A stretch of 64,000 nucleotides of DNA from Strigops habroptila (Eukaryota; Chordata; Aves; Psittaciformes; Psittacidae), in the NCBI RefSeq assembly GCF_004027225.2, contig NC_044288.2:5879719-5943718 (forward strand), in the 5' to 3' direction. Positions 1 to 10,914 of this stretch are shown here, in pieces. The notes below the pieces were generated by a model that was not told the DNA's origin, did not search any database, and saw only the letters and a program-made list of their open reading frames with translations. How positions within the stretch are numbered: position 1 is the stretch's first letter; each line of letters starts with the position of its first letter. Made by a program: the position numbers and the translations under genes.

Positions 1-3000
1 CCAGGAACAAGCTGCGGTCAAGGATCCCAAGCAGTTAATAGAGAGAGGAGCAGTGACTTGAACGTTTAAACCCAATCCCCTCCCCAGTTGAAGCAAAGCC
101 CCAGACTTTTATCTCAGCCCCGGAATCCCATTGGCTTCTTCCTGCCCTTCACATGCAGCTGAGACACGGGAGCTCACTTGGGGAAAGCGCTCGCCAGAAC
201 AATGTCTCTCTTTTCAGCAAAAAAACTACTGGTTTTGTGTAATTATTGCTGGCTCTGCCATCCAAGAGCTCAGGGGGAAGTGGCCAGGCATGGGGACAGC
301 TCTGCCCCAGGCTGTGCCTCCCTGTCCCCATCCCACTGCTCACCCACGTGCCCTGGCTGGAGCCACCAGCACAGCCTCTTGCCCAAGCCCCCCGGCCGGG
401 GCTGTTACTGCTCCCCCAGGTCCCGCAGCAGCGAGACATTGCTGGGAAAGTGCTTGAGCAAGATCCCACCGAGGAGCTGGAGGGGCATCCCCTGCAGAGG
501 GGAGGAATCAGCGGCTTCCTCGAGCACAGAACATCAAAATGACCTGGTGGGACCTTTGCTTGCCTGATGCAGAGGAGCCTGGAGGGAGCAAAGGGGCAAT
601 GCCTTGAGGTCCTGCATCCCCCAGGCTCCAGCATCCCCTGCTGCACCCCTCAGGGTCCAGCATCCCCCAAGCTCCTGTATCGCAGCCAGGCAGGGCACAG
701 GGAGCTGTGCTGGGGGTACCAGCTGGCCAGCAGTTGGGAAGCAGAGCGTTAACCGGGACAGCCGGGCCAGGAAGCGGAGCCCAAGGAATGAGGAAGCTGA
801 GGAGTGGGTACCGTAGTGGAAATGGCTTGGCACAGGCTGTGGAAAATGGAGACCTAGAGAAATGTGACAGCAGGCTGGACTGGCTGGGAGTACCACACAG
901 GCGTATTTAAGCCTTCAAGCCTGCCATTGTTCTCCCCTAATTATTCCCACTCCCTGAGTATTACACCCCATAATTCAGGAAAGCTGAGTAATGGAAGAAA
1001 CAACAGCAATTTTAATCTCTCAGTACCGGTGGTCTCCACCAAAAAAATGCTTTCAAGAGCTCTGCGGTTGCGACTTCCTCGGTTTGGTGGGCAGTGCAGG
1101 GGAGGGAGAGGACGGCCACCGGCCCATGGGGGCTCAGCTGGGACCGGGGTGAGGATGGGAGCGGGGACAGGAGTGAGACCTTCCTCTGGGTGATGGAGAG
1201 GAGCAACAGGAACACACCAGGAGCATCCCCACCAGGTACCACATGAGCCCCACACCACCAGCCAGGCTGGCTTTGGGGTGATGCTCACCCCACTGCACTG
1301 GGGCAGCCTGGTCAGCTGAGGAGGAGGACCAGAGCCAGGCAAGGCACCCACCTCACACCACTGGCACTTTATCTTCTAGCTCTTAGCTACACCACAGAGA
1401 ACTGGGCATCAGTTTTTGGTCAAAGCATGTTTTGCTTAATGGGAGCTGGCTTTTGGAAGAGGAAAATCTGATCTCCCTAGAAATGCTCTTGGTTTTTGAC
1501 AAGAGCCAACTGTGGGTTTGCTCCCTGAGGAGCAAGCTTTGAGTAAACATGTTCCTCACAGGAGCAGGATCAAGACCAGGAACCAGAACTAGCAGCACCC
1601 GGGTGCTCTGGAGAAGCACATGCAGGCAGGATGGACACCCCCCAGCCCTGCCCTTGCCCCTCTGCCTGCTCCAGCACCCCTGTATGGATCCAGTCACCTT
1701 CCCACCAGCCCTAATCCCTCCCACCGTGGTTCTAAGCACGAGTAAAGCGAGCGGTGGGTTAAAACAAGCTTCCCAGCTAATTCAGCATCACTTGTCCACC
1801 AGTTCCCAGGGAGCAGGGAAGGGAGGACGGGCAGCAGCACCCCCAGAGGGGCCAGAACATGTGCACCAAGCACAGCTCTGCTGTGTCACACCATGGGAAG
1901 CAAAGCACCATGCGCAGGGGCATCCCTTGGGAGCACCCATCACCTCCCTCCCTCCTCAGCTTGGAGCCGCAGTGAGACAAGCCCGGGTCTGCCCTGCCCC
2001 ATCAGCTTTCTGCAGACACAGCAGCTACCGTGTAATAAATCACACCAACCATTTTCCCTCCTGTTTGAAGCTGCAGCAATGCCAAGGCTCAGGCCAAATA
2101 AGCAGTGAACAAGCTCACCGAGCCAGGCAGCGACTTGCCATGCCGAGGAGCCCATGGGCAGGAATCACATTGGGAGCCAAGAAGGCAAAGCCAGTAGTTT
2201 CAAGACACAGTCGAGCATCACCTCTCAGCAGTTGCTCTATGGTTTTGGCTACACAACACTCAGCTCCCTGCTACATTCAGGAAAGCTTTGCTGGAGGTCA
2301 CACCTTCACCCCAGGTACAAGCCAGGCCAACGGCTCTGCCACAGCATCCCTTGGAGCCACATGACAAGCCATGAGCCTGCAGGGACAGGTCACCCTGCAG
2401 CCACCCCTTAGAGTTAACCCTAATGACACGCAGCTCAACCTGCCGCATCCTTCAGTGCTTGGCATGTCCCAAGGCTCCCCAAAGTCCCCTTGGCATGTCC
2501 CAAGGGTGCCACAAGCGAGGTGGGATGGGGTGGCCGTGCCGGTGGTGGTGGGGCACGCTGCCTCTGTGTGGTCTGCAGCCATCTGGATGTACTTACAGCA
2601 ATACTGCAGCAATTGCTGAAAGATCAAACGCTCTTCAGGCCAACCTTGATTCCCATTGCGTGGTTTGCATTTTTGAGGACTCGAGTCTAAGAGCTGACAG
2701 CAGGAGGGTGCAGCAGCCCGGGAGCACTCCGCACAGCACTGCCTGGCTCCGGGAGCCATGGCCAGGCTGCCCCAGCATTGCTGCGAGATCCCATGGGATC
2801 CTGGGGAATGACCCTGAGGAAATGCTCCATTGGGCCCTTTGGCTGTACCATGAGCAGGGCCCTGCTGAGACCCTGCTGCACCCCTGGGGCTCCTGATCAC
2901 CACAACAGGAGGGGACACTTCAGGTGTCCCCATCCCTGGGGCCAGGGAAGATGCCAAGGAGCAATCAACACCTATGCCTGCCCCCGGGAATGCCCCTCTT

Positions 3001-3880
3001 CGGGCTCCTCATCCCCTTTGAAGCTCAGCTTAAGGAATCACCTCCCAGCACCCGCATAGCCCTGCCTGGCTGGGAGGATGCTATCCCAGGATGGGATAGT
3101 GATGCTGATGTACCAGCCACATGCCCCCTCCATCTGCACTGTCAGTGCCAAGGTTCAGCATCTGAGCTTCAGGTGCCCCATGGCACGGCTGGATCCTGCC
3201 TGGGCTGCACCTAGCCCCAAAAGCCACTTTTTCACCTCTCCCCACCAGCACCCACCTCTGTCCATGGGGTACATCCAGCACCACGAGCAAGGGTTGCAGC
3301 GGCCACATCCCTGTGTTTGCACTGGGAAGGGGAAAGGAGACAAGTCAGGGAGCCGGTTCCCAAAGGACATTATGTCTGTATCAGCAGAAAGTCATTACCA
3401 GCTCACACTAATGAAGCAACATCCAGGCACATCCTGCACCCAGCAGCAGCCACATGTAGCTGAGCCCCAGCCAGCACAGGAGCACTGCTTGGGCAGCCTG
3501 TACCCAAAGCAGCTCCCACCCTGAGCTGTGTTCAGAGGCATCAGTCGGACACTCACACCCAGACCCCCATTAGTCCTCCTCAGCAGCCTGGTGCCCAAAC
3601 ACAGCCTCTATCTGAACACTTCCCAGCGCCTGCCCCAGCTCCATCCAACACAGTGCTCCCTACCCCAGCACTGATCCTGCTCCAGCCACCTCCCCACACA
3701 CCACCAGCCAAGCAGAGCCAAGGCAAGGCTGCAGCAGGACAAGCACCCACATGCATCGCTCCCACCCAGCCCTGCCCCAAGCTGGGCAAGAAGGCAGCAC
3801 CACAAAAACCCTGTGCAGAAAGTGGTAAAGAAGCTTCCACCAGCCTAAGGAGAGACCCCAGCAGCAACATCCCACCTTAC

Positions 3881-3965
3881 CCAAAGAGAGCAGCTCAAAC
3901 CCAGCTCTGGGCTGAGCTTCTGGCCCCTTATATAGGGCATGTGCAGGCAGCTCCACCTGGGGCGG
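3881..3965 (-). promoter_or_regulatory. Candidate minus-strand TATA promoter
   Basis: On the minus strand a TATATAAG box occupies 3934-3927. It is flanked by C and G runs (CCCTATATAAGGGG, close to a CArG box but with seven A/T bases rather than six), and a GC-box and E-box-like stretch lies just upstream (about 3955-3970). A consensus splice donor, TTTGG|GTAAGG, follows at 3881/3880. The arrangement looks like a core promoter plus a very short first exon. No coding exon downstream on this strand (toward position 1) could be recognised, so the gene served, if any, is unknown. Confidence 0.3.
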
Positions 3966-4257
3966 GCCATCAGCCTCAGGTGTGTCCATTTGGGGCTATC
4001 CCTGCCTGCATCCTGCCCTGATCAGGCAGTGCTGCACCGCTGGAGCCCCCACACCTCACCCAGCACCTCCCTGCTGCCCACCCTGATACCAGTGCTCAGG
4101 CACTGGACGTGGGACAGGGAGGTTCTACCCCTGGGCATGGAAAGTGCTGGACATCCAAAGTGCTGGACGTCCTCCTCTTGCTCCCCAGTGGGGTGCCCAG
4201 TGCTCACCCCGGGGACTGCATTCCCAGCCTGACCTCCCAGCAGCAGCCGGCCCTATG

Positions 4258-4308
4258 CTGTGGCACTGGGGTGCTGTGGCACTGGGGTGCTGTGGCACCG
4301 GGGCACTG
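4258..4308. repeat. 16-bp tandem repeat, 3 copies
   Basis: Three adjacent 16-bp units of the form TGGCACTGGGGTGCTG (4261-4276, 4277-4292, 4293-4308). The first two are identical and the third carries a few changes. It lies in intergenic sequence. Confidence 0.85.
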
Positions 4309-6796
4309 CAGCACCATGGCACTGCGCTGTGGGTCTGGCTGCTCACACCAGGCGAGCCGGAGCAGCACCGTGCCAGCATGTGATGAGCCACACAGGACCC
4401 CTCAGCACACCAAAGGTGCCAGCCCCAGCCCCTGGGCACGCTGGCACTGCCCTCCACACCTATGCATGGCCTGCACAAAAGCTGCTCAGAGAGGTGGCAG
4501 CCCCAGAAGTTAATCTTTAGCTTAGCTCTCCATGGGGTGGCGGAGGGGGCAAGGGGGAGGCGGGTTCCAGCTCCTCTGCCAATGCCTGCCTGTGCTGACT
4601 GAATGGTTCAGTCATTAACAGGAGTGGGGCTCGTTTGGCTTTTCCCCTGCGCTGCCTGGAAAGGGGCCACTTACTGTTTTACAACAAAAATAACAAATTA
4701 TTTCATAGCGAGCTGGAGCTGCCGGGAGCCGAGCAGCCTCCTGCACCCCTGACCCCGTGCTGCCACAGCCCCCGGCTCCCTTGTGCCCACGGGAAGCACA
4801 CGGTTCCCACCAGCACAGGCAAAGGGGGCACAAGTGATGGAGAAGGTGGAAGGGGAGCACCAGGGGCAAGGGCGAACATGTCCCCGTGGTTGCCTGTCCC
4901 CTGTGATGCCCATTCCTCGCATGGGGATCCCATTCCCTGGTGATGCCCAGAGACCCGCAGCCCTGCAGCCGGCTCTCCAGGGAAGTGGGCTGCATGCAGT
5001 GCTGCCATCCGCATCCTGCAACCCTGCCCCATGGCTGTGGGGTGGCGATGCCACGTCCCGAGCACTCAGCTTCCTCTGGGAAAGGGAGGCTGTGTATGCC
5101 CTGGCTTCCTCTCACAGGGAATGCGCTGGGAACCAGCCCGGGCCCCCGCTCCCCTGCCCTGCCCTCCGGAGCTGCTCACGCACTGTCTGGCCTCGCAGCC
5201 GGCTCTGCGGGTGCAGCAGGACGCAGCTCCACGCCAGCACCCATTGAGCAGGGCCCCTGCGCCGCCTCCCCAGGGCGACCCGCTGACAGCCCCAACAATA
5301 GTGTGCCTGATAAATATCACAGAGCGACAAGTGCACTTCCCCAGCCGTGCCCTGCTGCGGCTGCCCGGCCCCCAGTGCCCCCGCAGTGCCCAGCCTGCTG
5401 CTATGGGGTGGATGGGGGCCAGGGGATGCTGAGCTGGGGGGTACCAGGAGCCTGGAGCCCACCAGGACCTGGGCTTTGTGCCTCTGCTCCACCAGCCGGA
5501 CCTCCTCGGAGAATGACCCCCATAAAACGAAGCAGCAGCTGTTTGGTGGATAATAAAACACTGATTTTTTTCCTCTTTTACAACTAGTTTACTGCATAAA
5601 CGTTTCAGCAGCACAGCAGAGCACTGGGAGCAGCAAAGCACCTCTTGTGCTGCTGCCTGCTCCAGGCAGGTCACCAGACCCCCGGGGCAGCTCCTGGATG
5701 GGCTGCAGGTTCCTGTCTTCATCCCAATGGGTCCCCAGCACCCATGGGAGCAGCATGCAGGTGGCAGCACCCGCCCCGGTCACTAGTGCAGGAATGGCAC
5801 AGGGAGAAGGGATGCAAACTGAGAAGGTGACAGCGACCAGATGAGTCTGGTCCCGATGCTCTTCTCCTGAGCCACCCCCTCCCAGGGATGCAGGATGCTG
5901 TAGGGTCACCATGGAGCAGCCGCTGGGATGCAGGGACTCTGTTCACCTGCTGGCTCCGAGGGCAGATTTACTGCTCATAGCCAGGGGTGTTTATGGTGGG
6001 CTGGAATGCGCGTCCCCAGCACGTGATGAATTTACAACGTGCCAACAAGTGGATTTATTCCTACCCCACTGTCAGTGAATTAATCACAGCAGGAAATGCG
6101 GGAGGCGCAGGGCAGGGAGAGGTGCCTGGGGAGGAGGTGATGGGGGGCACACGGGGCACATCAGGCACCAGAGCATCACGGGGATGACACCTGGCTCGGG
6201 TTGAACCAGCCCCATCACCTTGAGCCACCGCTGCCGCATCCCCACCAGTGCTCCCACTAAGCTGCCATCACTGGGAGCCCTTGGGCGACGGAAGGCATCT
6301 GAGAATTAATGTGTGCAGGAATAATACAGCCCGGGGGGGGGATCCACTGGGAGTCTCCCCATTTTGCCACTGGCAGGGCTGTGTGTGCTGCTGCAGGGGC
6401 TGTGGGCAGGTTTCCCTTTGCCATGAGCTGCCATCGCAGTGGGCAAGGGACAAGAGCACAGAGTCCAGCCCATGCAGAGCAGATGCTGCTGCTGTTTGCA
6501 TGAACGTCATCCCCGGGCCCGTGCTGAGCTATTTCAAGCAAGACCCTGCAGCAGCATTTGTGTGTCCGTTTTGTATTCGCCGTGTTTAATGGTGATGTGG
6601 GTCACTTCACCCCTTGCTCCCATCCCAATGCCTCAGCAAGCATGGAGCTGCCCTGTGCTGGCTCCTTGTGTGGGTCAGGGCATGGCCGAGCCCTGGGGCC
6701 ACATCCCTCCTCTCCCTGCAGCCCTCACAGCAGCGTGGGGCCAGAGACATCACTTGCTCCTGCTCCTGGTCCCATTCACCAACACTGCCCAGCAGC

Positions 6797-6826
6797 CCTC
6801 CTCCTCCTCCTCTTCTTCCTCCTCCT
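6797..6826. repeat. Polypyrimidine (TCC)n tract
   Basis: An imperfect CTC/TCC/TTC triplet run forms a continuous pyrimidine strand in intergenic sequence. It is a simple repeat capable of triplex (H-DNA) formation. Confidence 0.8.
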
Positions 6827-8833
6827 GCCCCCCAGACCCCATCAGCATTTCCCTCTCTGCTAGCTCTTGCCCAGGAAGGGTCAGCAGCCTCCAGGGCTGC
6901 CATGGGGAGAGGGTCGACCTTCAGCTCCTTTGCGGCTTTCAAATCAACGTGCCATTTCCAACCATTGGTCTCGGGGCCGCCAGGTCCCACCTGGGCTGGC
7001 TCTCTGCAGAAAAGGGAGCCGTGGAAATGTTAGGTGAGTGCAGTTTTTCCATGCGTATGTATATAGGAGCCGAGTCAGCTGCCAAAGTAAACACAACCCT
7101 TCCCTTTCCAAAAATGTCCTCCAGGAATTGTAAAGGATCCTGGAGCAAGAATTCCGTCTCAGATCCTTTATGCTTTCTATCAAGGGAAGTGTATAAACCC
7201 GCTTCTTTTTAGCCCTAGCAAAGTCAACGTGCTTAGAGTGGTTTTTAATGACATGCACCAAAGGTGCTGGGAGCCAGAGTCATGGCCATGTGTACCCCGG
7301 GCAGGGCTTACGCAGAAAAACAATCCCAGTAAAGAGCTTTATAGCCACCAAGGAATGTGGAACCTCCACCAGCCCGGCCGAAGCTTGCAAAGCTAATTGC
7401 TTCGGGATTTACTCTTTGGGGGGGTCGAGTCTCCATGGTTGCTGCCTCAGAGGGTCCCAGCTGCCCTTGCGGTTCATTAGGATGCTGAACAGGGAACTAG
7501 AGATGCTTTTAGGAGGCTGCAGCGGTTGTGGGGTAGGGGAAGGGGCCATGCGGTTCCCAGCTGCGGCTCTGCCTTCTCCCATTACAGTGGGGACCCTTCC
7601 TGTCCCACAGGATCCATGCTTGGAGATGGTGGTGGCCGCGGTGGCCACCGTGTCCCCACGGCCGCTGTGGATGCGGCGCCAGGCGCGGTCCCAGAGCCCG
7701 GTGGGACCATTCCCTGCGAGCCGACATGCTGGGACCCATCCCCAGCCCAGCCTGAATTCCCAGGGATGCTTTTGGAGGCCAATGCATCCTCGTGTCTGCC
7801 AGCGTGAAGGCTGCAGCAGCAGCACCTCGCGACACGCCACGGCTGCCCCCAGGCCCCACTGTCCAGCCTGTTTTCTTTACTGATCTTTCCCTGCTCATTT
7901 AAGTGACTTTGGAAAATGGGATTTTGGCTCTTAAATCGTTCAGGGGCTTTTGAAAATTTGACTCTAAATACTTTCCGAAGTGCATTTGTATGAAGTAATT
8001 CTCTCCAACCTCCCACAGTGGTAGTCAGATTGCATTTAATCCATCACTGAATGTTCCCGAAGGCTGGGATCTGGCACCGTGCTCCACACGGAGCTCACCC
8101 CGCGCTGCGCCGGCACCGCCGCTCGCTGCCTGGTGTCCTCCTGCCTCTCACCTGCTTGTCATGATGCAAAGCCAGGGCGATGCTCCCCGGCCCTGCCCTC
8201 GGCACAGCGAGCGCAGAGAGCACAACAGTGCACCCCGGCACGTGCGCCAGCGGGTTCAGCCTCCCTGCCATGGCAATGCCGCGATGCCGCTGGCACCAGC
8301 GCTGCAGGCCCCCGGCCGCCTGCACAGCCCATGGCCCCTTCCCACCCCCACGGCAGATTTTCCTGCTGAGCACCAAGGGCTGGTTTTCAGAGCACAATTA
8401 TCCGTCTTGTGGAAACATGGAAACGATATTCCAATGCACGGGGCTGATTCGATTACGTCCGTGACCCACTGAAATTAAGTTAAGGCATTTTTCAGCCCTA
8501 GACTGAGTTATTTCTCCTCCTTCTCTTTCGTTCCTCCTGTGTGGAGCAGCAGGATGGCTGAGATGGGGCTTTTGGGGTGCAGCGAAGCTGGGACCCAGGC
8601 TTTGGTGCTGCTGAGGCTGTGCCCAGCCTGCTTACAGCCACTGGCAAGGTGAGCTCGATCCAGGTCTCCAAGGCATCATCTCTTGCTGCCCTGGGAGGCC
8701 AGGGCCACCGTGGAGCCCTGGCACGGCCGACAGGCACAGAGCTGCCAGAGGTTAGAGGCAGCAGAGCCGCTAAATCCCACCCTAAGCCGGGCTTCCCTCT
8801 CCCGCTGGAAGCTGCAATAAATCCCGCTGCTGT

Positions 8834-8908
8834 ACCCAGGCTGAGCCCTGTCCCAGGATGAGCTGTGTCTGGGGATGAGCCGTGTCCGGGGATGAGCCGT
8901 GTCCAGGG
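8834..8908. repeat. 17-18-bp degenerate tandem repeat
   Basis: About four copies of a GGGGATGAGCCGTGTCC-like unit. The last two are nearly identical and the first is diverged. Confidence 0.7.
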
Positions 8909-10617
8909 CAGCGGTGCCACCAGCAGCCACAGCCTCCCAGGCACGCTCATCCCTGGTGCTCTGTGTGCACCGTTCAGGATGGCACCATGGGGACACTACT
9001 AAGCATGAAGCAGAGGGAAGAGCTGGTCCATGGCTGGTCTCATCCAGGGTGGCACATCCAGGGTGGCACGGCTGCACCCCAGGCTCCATCCCAGTGAAGG
9101 GGCAGGCACAGGGGCTTTGGAGGAGTGAGCGGTGCAGGGGTGATGACAGGCAGGAGAAGCCGGCACGGAGCGAGGCTGCAGCCCATGGTTCGCTCTGTGG
9201 GACAGAGGAATGTCTGTGCTGGCTAATGAGTCTGAGTGCAGAGGAAATGCTTTGCCAGTGAGAGCTCTGGTTAAACAAGGCTGGTCCGTTTCTGCGGTAG
9301 CTGCTGTGCTGCTGGAGGCCCCTCAATGCTCTGCCTTGCACCCCAGCACTGGGGGCTGCAGGCAGGGCAAGGACAGGGGAGCTGGCACTGCCGGGGATGG
9401 ATGGGATGGTGCAGAGCAGTTCCTGCCATCCCGATGTGGCCATGGTTCCTTAGCACCAGGTGGTGATGTGCCATGGTTCAGCCAAACAGCCACGGCCAGG
9501 AGCTGCCCGGGAGCTGCTCTGAGTTGCTCACCATGGCCTGAGATAAGGACCCCCAGCCCTGCCTGCTCAGGGCATGGAGAGGACCCCCACCCAACCCCGG
9601 CCCCATTGCCCACATGGAGCTGAGCACATCAGCATTCCTGGGAGCAGGGTCCGGCCCTGCCGCGGCTGCTCGCTGAGGGAAGGCATTGAGGGGGGATTAG
9701 CTGTCTGATACCCCCCCTTTGCTCAGGCTCTTAATACAGAAAACAAACACCCTTGTGCGCCCCAGAGGCCTCCATCCAGACGGGCTTTCTCCATGCCCGT
9801 TGCCTGAGCAACCCTAATCTGCCTCCCGGGGCGCACCGGGGGCCCTGCACCCCCCGGGCCCGTGCACCCCAGCAGTGCCAGTGGTGTCCCGGTTGTGCCT
9901 GGCACGCGGCTGCCAGCGGGATGCCGTGACTCCTCCATTCCAGCTCGGGAATGGGCAGCATACGGTGGCTGTGGACACCCTTCTCCCTTGGGATCAGGGC
10001 ACCTCTGATTTGAAACCATGCTGAACCAAGAGGCAGCAGGACCTGGCTGTATGGGCACTACTTTTCCCTACTTTTCCACCCAGGGCAGCAGAAATTTCGG
10101 GGTGCTGAAGTCCCTCCACCATAGCAAAAGGGGGAGCACCTCCTGCTCAGATTGACCTTGTGCCTGCAAAGGGAATGGGTGGTGGGTTTTGGGGGAGCAC
10201 AGGAGCAAGCTGCTCCAGCCCTAGGCTGCCAGATGGGCCACGAAGAGGTCTGAACCCCAACCTGCCCCGTCCCAGGGCAGTGCTGGAGGCAGGCAGCACC
10301 CCGCTCTGAGTGCTTTGCAGGTGAAGGGGGCTCGTTTCCCACCATTGTGGCTGGCATTCCTGCCATCGGCATCCCCAGGGCGCTGCGCATCCTTGCAGGA
10401 TGATGGGCAAGTGGGTCCCGGGGTGCTTGGGACCCTGTGGGGTGGTGAGGAAGGGGCCAGGGTGGGGGGAAGACGCACTTTTATTGCTTTATTTTGCGCG
10501 CCGTGTCCCTCCTGCGACGGAGGAACAGGGAAGCGCTGCCGGGCTGGGACCTCCGGGGGTTGGGGCGGGGGAAGAAACGGGAAAAAAGAGGGAAAAGGAA
10601 GAAATCGCAGCAACCGC

Positions 10618-10709
10618 CAGCCCAGCCCAACCCAACTCAACCCAACCCAACTCAACCCAACCCAATTCAACCCAACCCAGCCCAGCCCAGCCCAGCTCAG
10701 CCCAGCCCG
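10618..10709. repeat. (CCCAA/CCCAG)n pentanucleotide tract
   Basis: About 18 pentamers of CCCAA, CTCAA, CCCAG and similar. The minus strand reads as repeated TTGGG/CTGGG, so that strand has many regularly spaced G triplets. It sits directly upstream of the probable COL8A2 first exon. Confidence 0.9.
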
Positions 10710-10789
10710 CCCGCGGCCGCCGGCAGCGCTGCCCGCTCCGCTCCGCACCTCCCCGCACCTCCCCGCACCTCCCGGCTCGTCCGTCCCTC

Positions 10790-10914
10790 CCCGGCTCCGC
10801 CCCGGCCCGCCCCGGCCCGCGGAGGGGTGCCCGTCCCGTCCCGTCCCGTCCCGTCTCGCCCGCTGCCCGCCACTCCGCTCCGCACCGCTCCGCACCGCGC
10901 TCCGCTCCGCCGAG
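10790..10914 (+). other. COL8A2: Probable COL8A2 noncoding exon 1 (5' end approximate)
   Basis: Only the 3' boundary is visible: a consensus donor GAG|GTAAGG with GT at 10915-10916. No ATG occurs in the stretch before it, as expected for an untranslated leader exon. The transcription start cannot be placed; the left coordinate is arbitrary inside the CpG island. One or more further noncoding exons may lie in the 21-kb intron. Confidence 0.45.

Larger units (their letters stand above)
1..10480. other. Intergenic GC-rich region upstream of COL8A2
   Basis: No exon with recognisable homology was found on either strand. The many open frames here are what high GC produces: low-complexity Pro/Ala/Gly/Cys/Ser translations without domains and without matching splice sites. 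In the human order TRAPPC3 lies next on this side, but no TRAPPC3 peptide was seen, so its end is probably beyond the left edge. The interval holds short tandem repeats (4.26, 6.8 and 8.85 kb), AT-rich islands near 4.6-4.7, 5.3, 5.5-5.6 and 7.0-7.25 kb that could be conserved noncoding elements, and a minus-strand TATA element near 3.93 kb. The absence of genes is judged by eye only. Confidence 0.6.

Noticed and set aside
1-10000. Possible TRAPPC3 3' exons expected from synteny
   Set aside because: No TRAPPC3-like peptide was found in any frame, so no exon is claimed.
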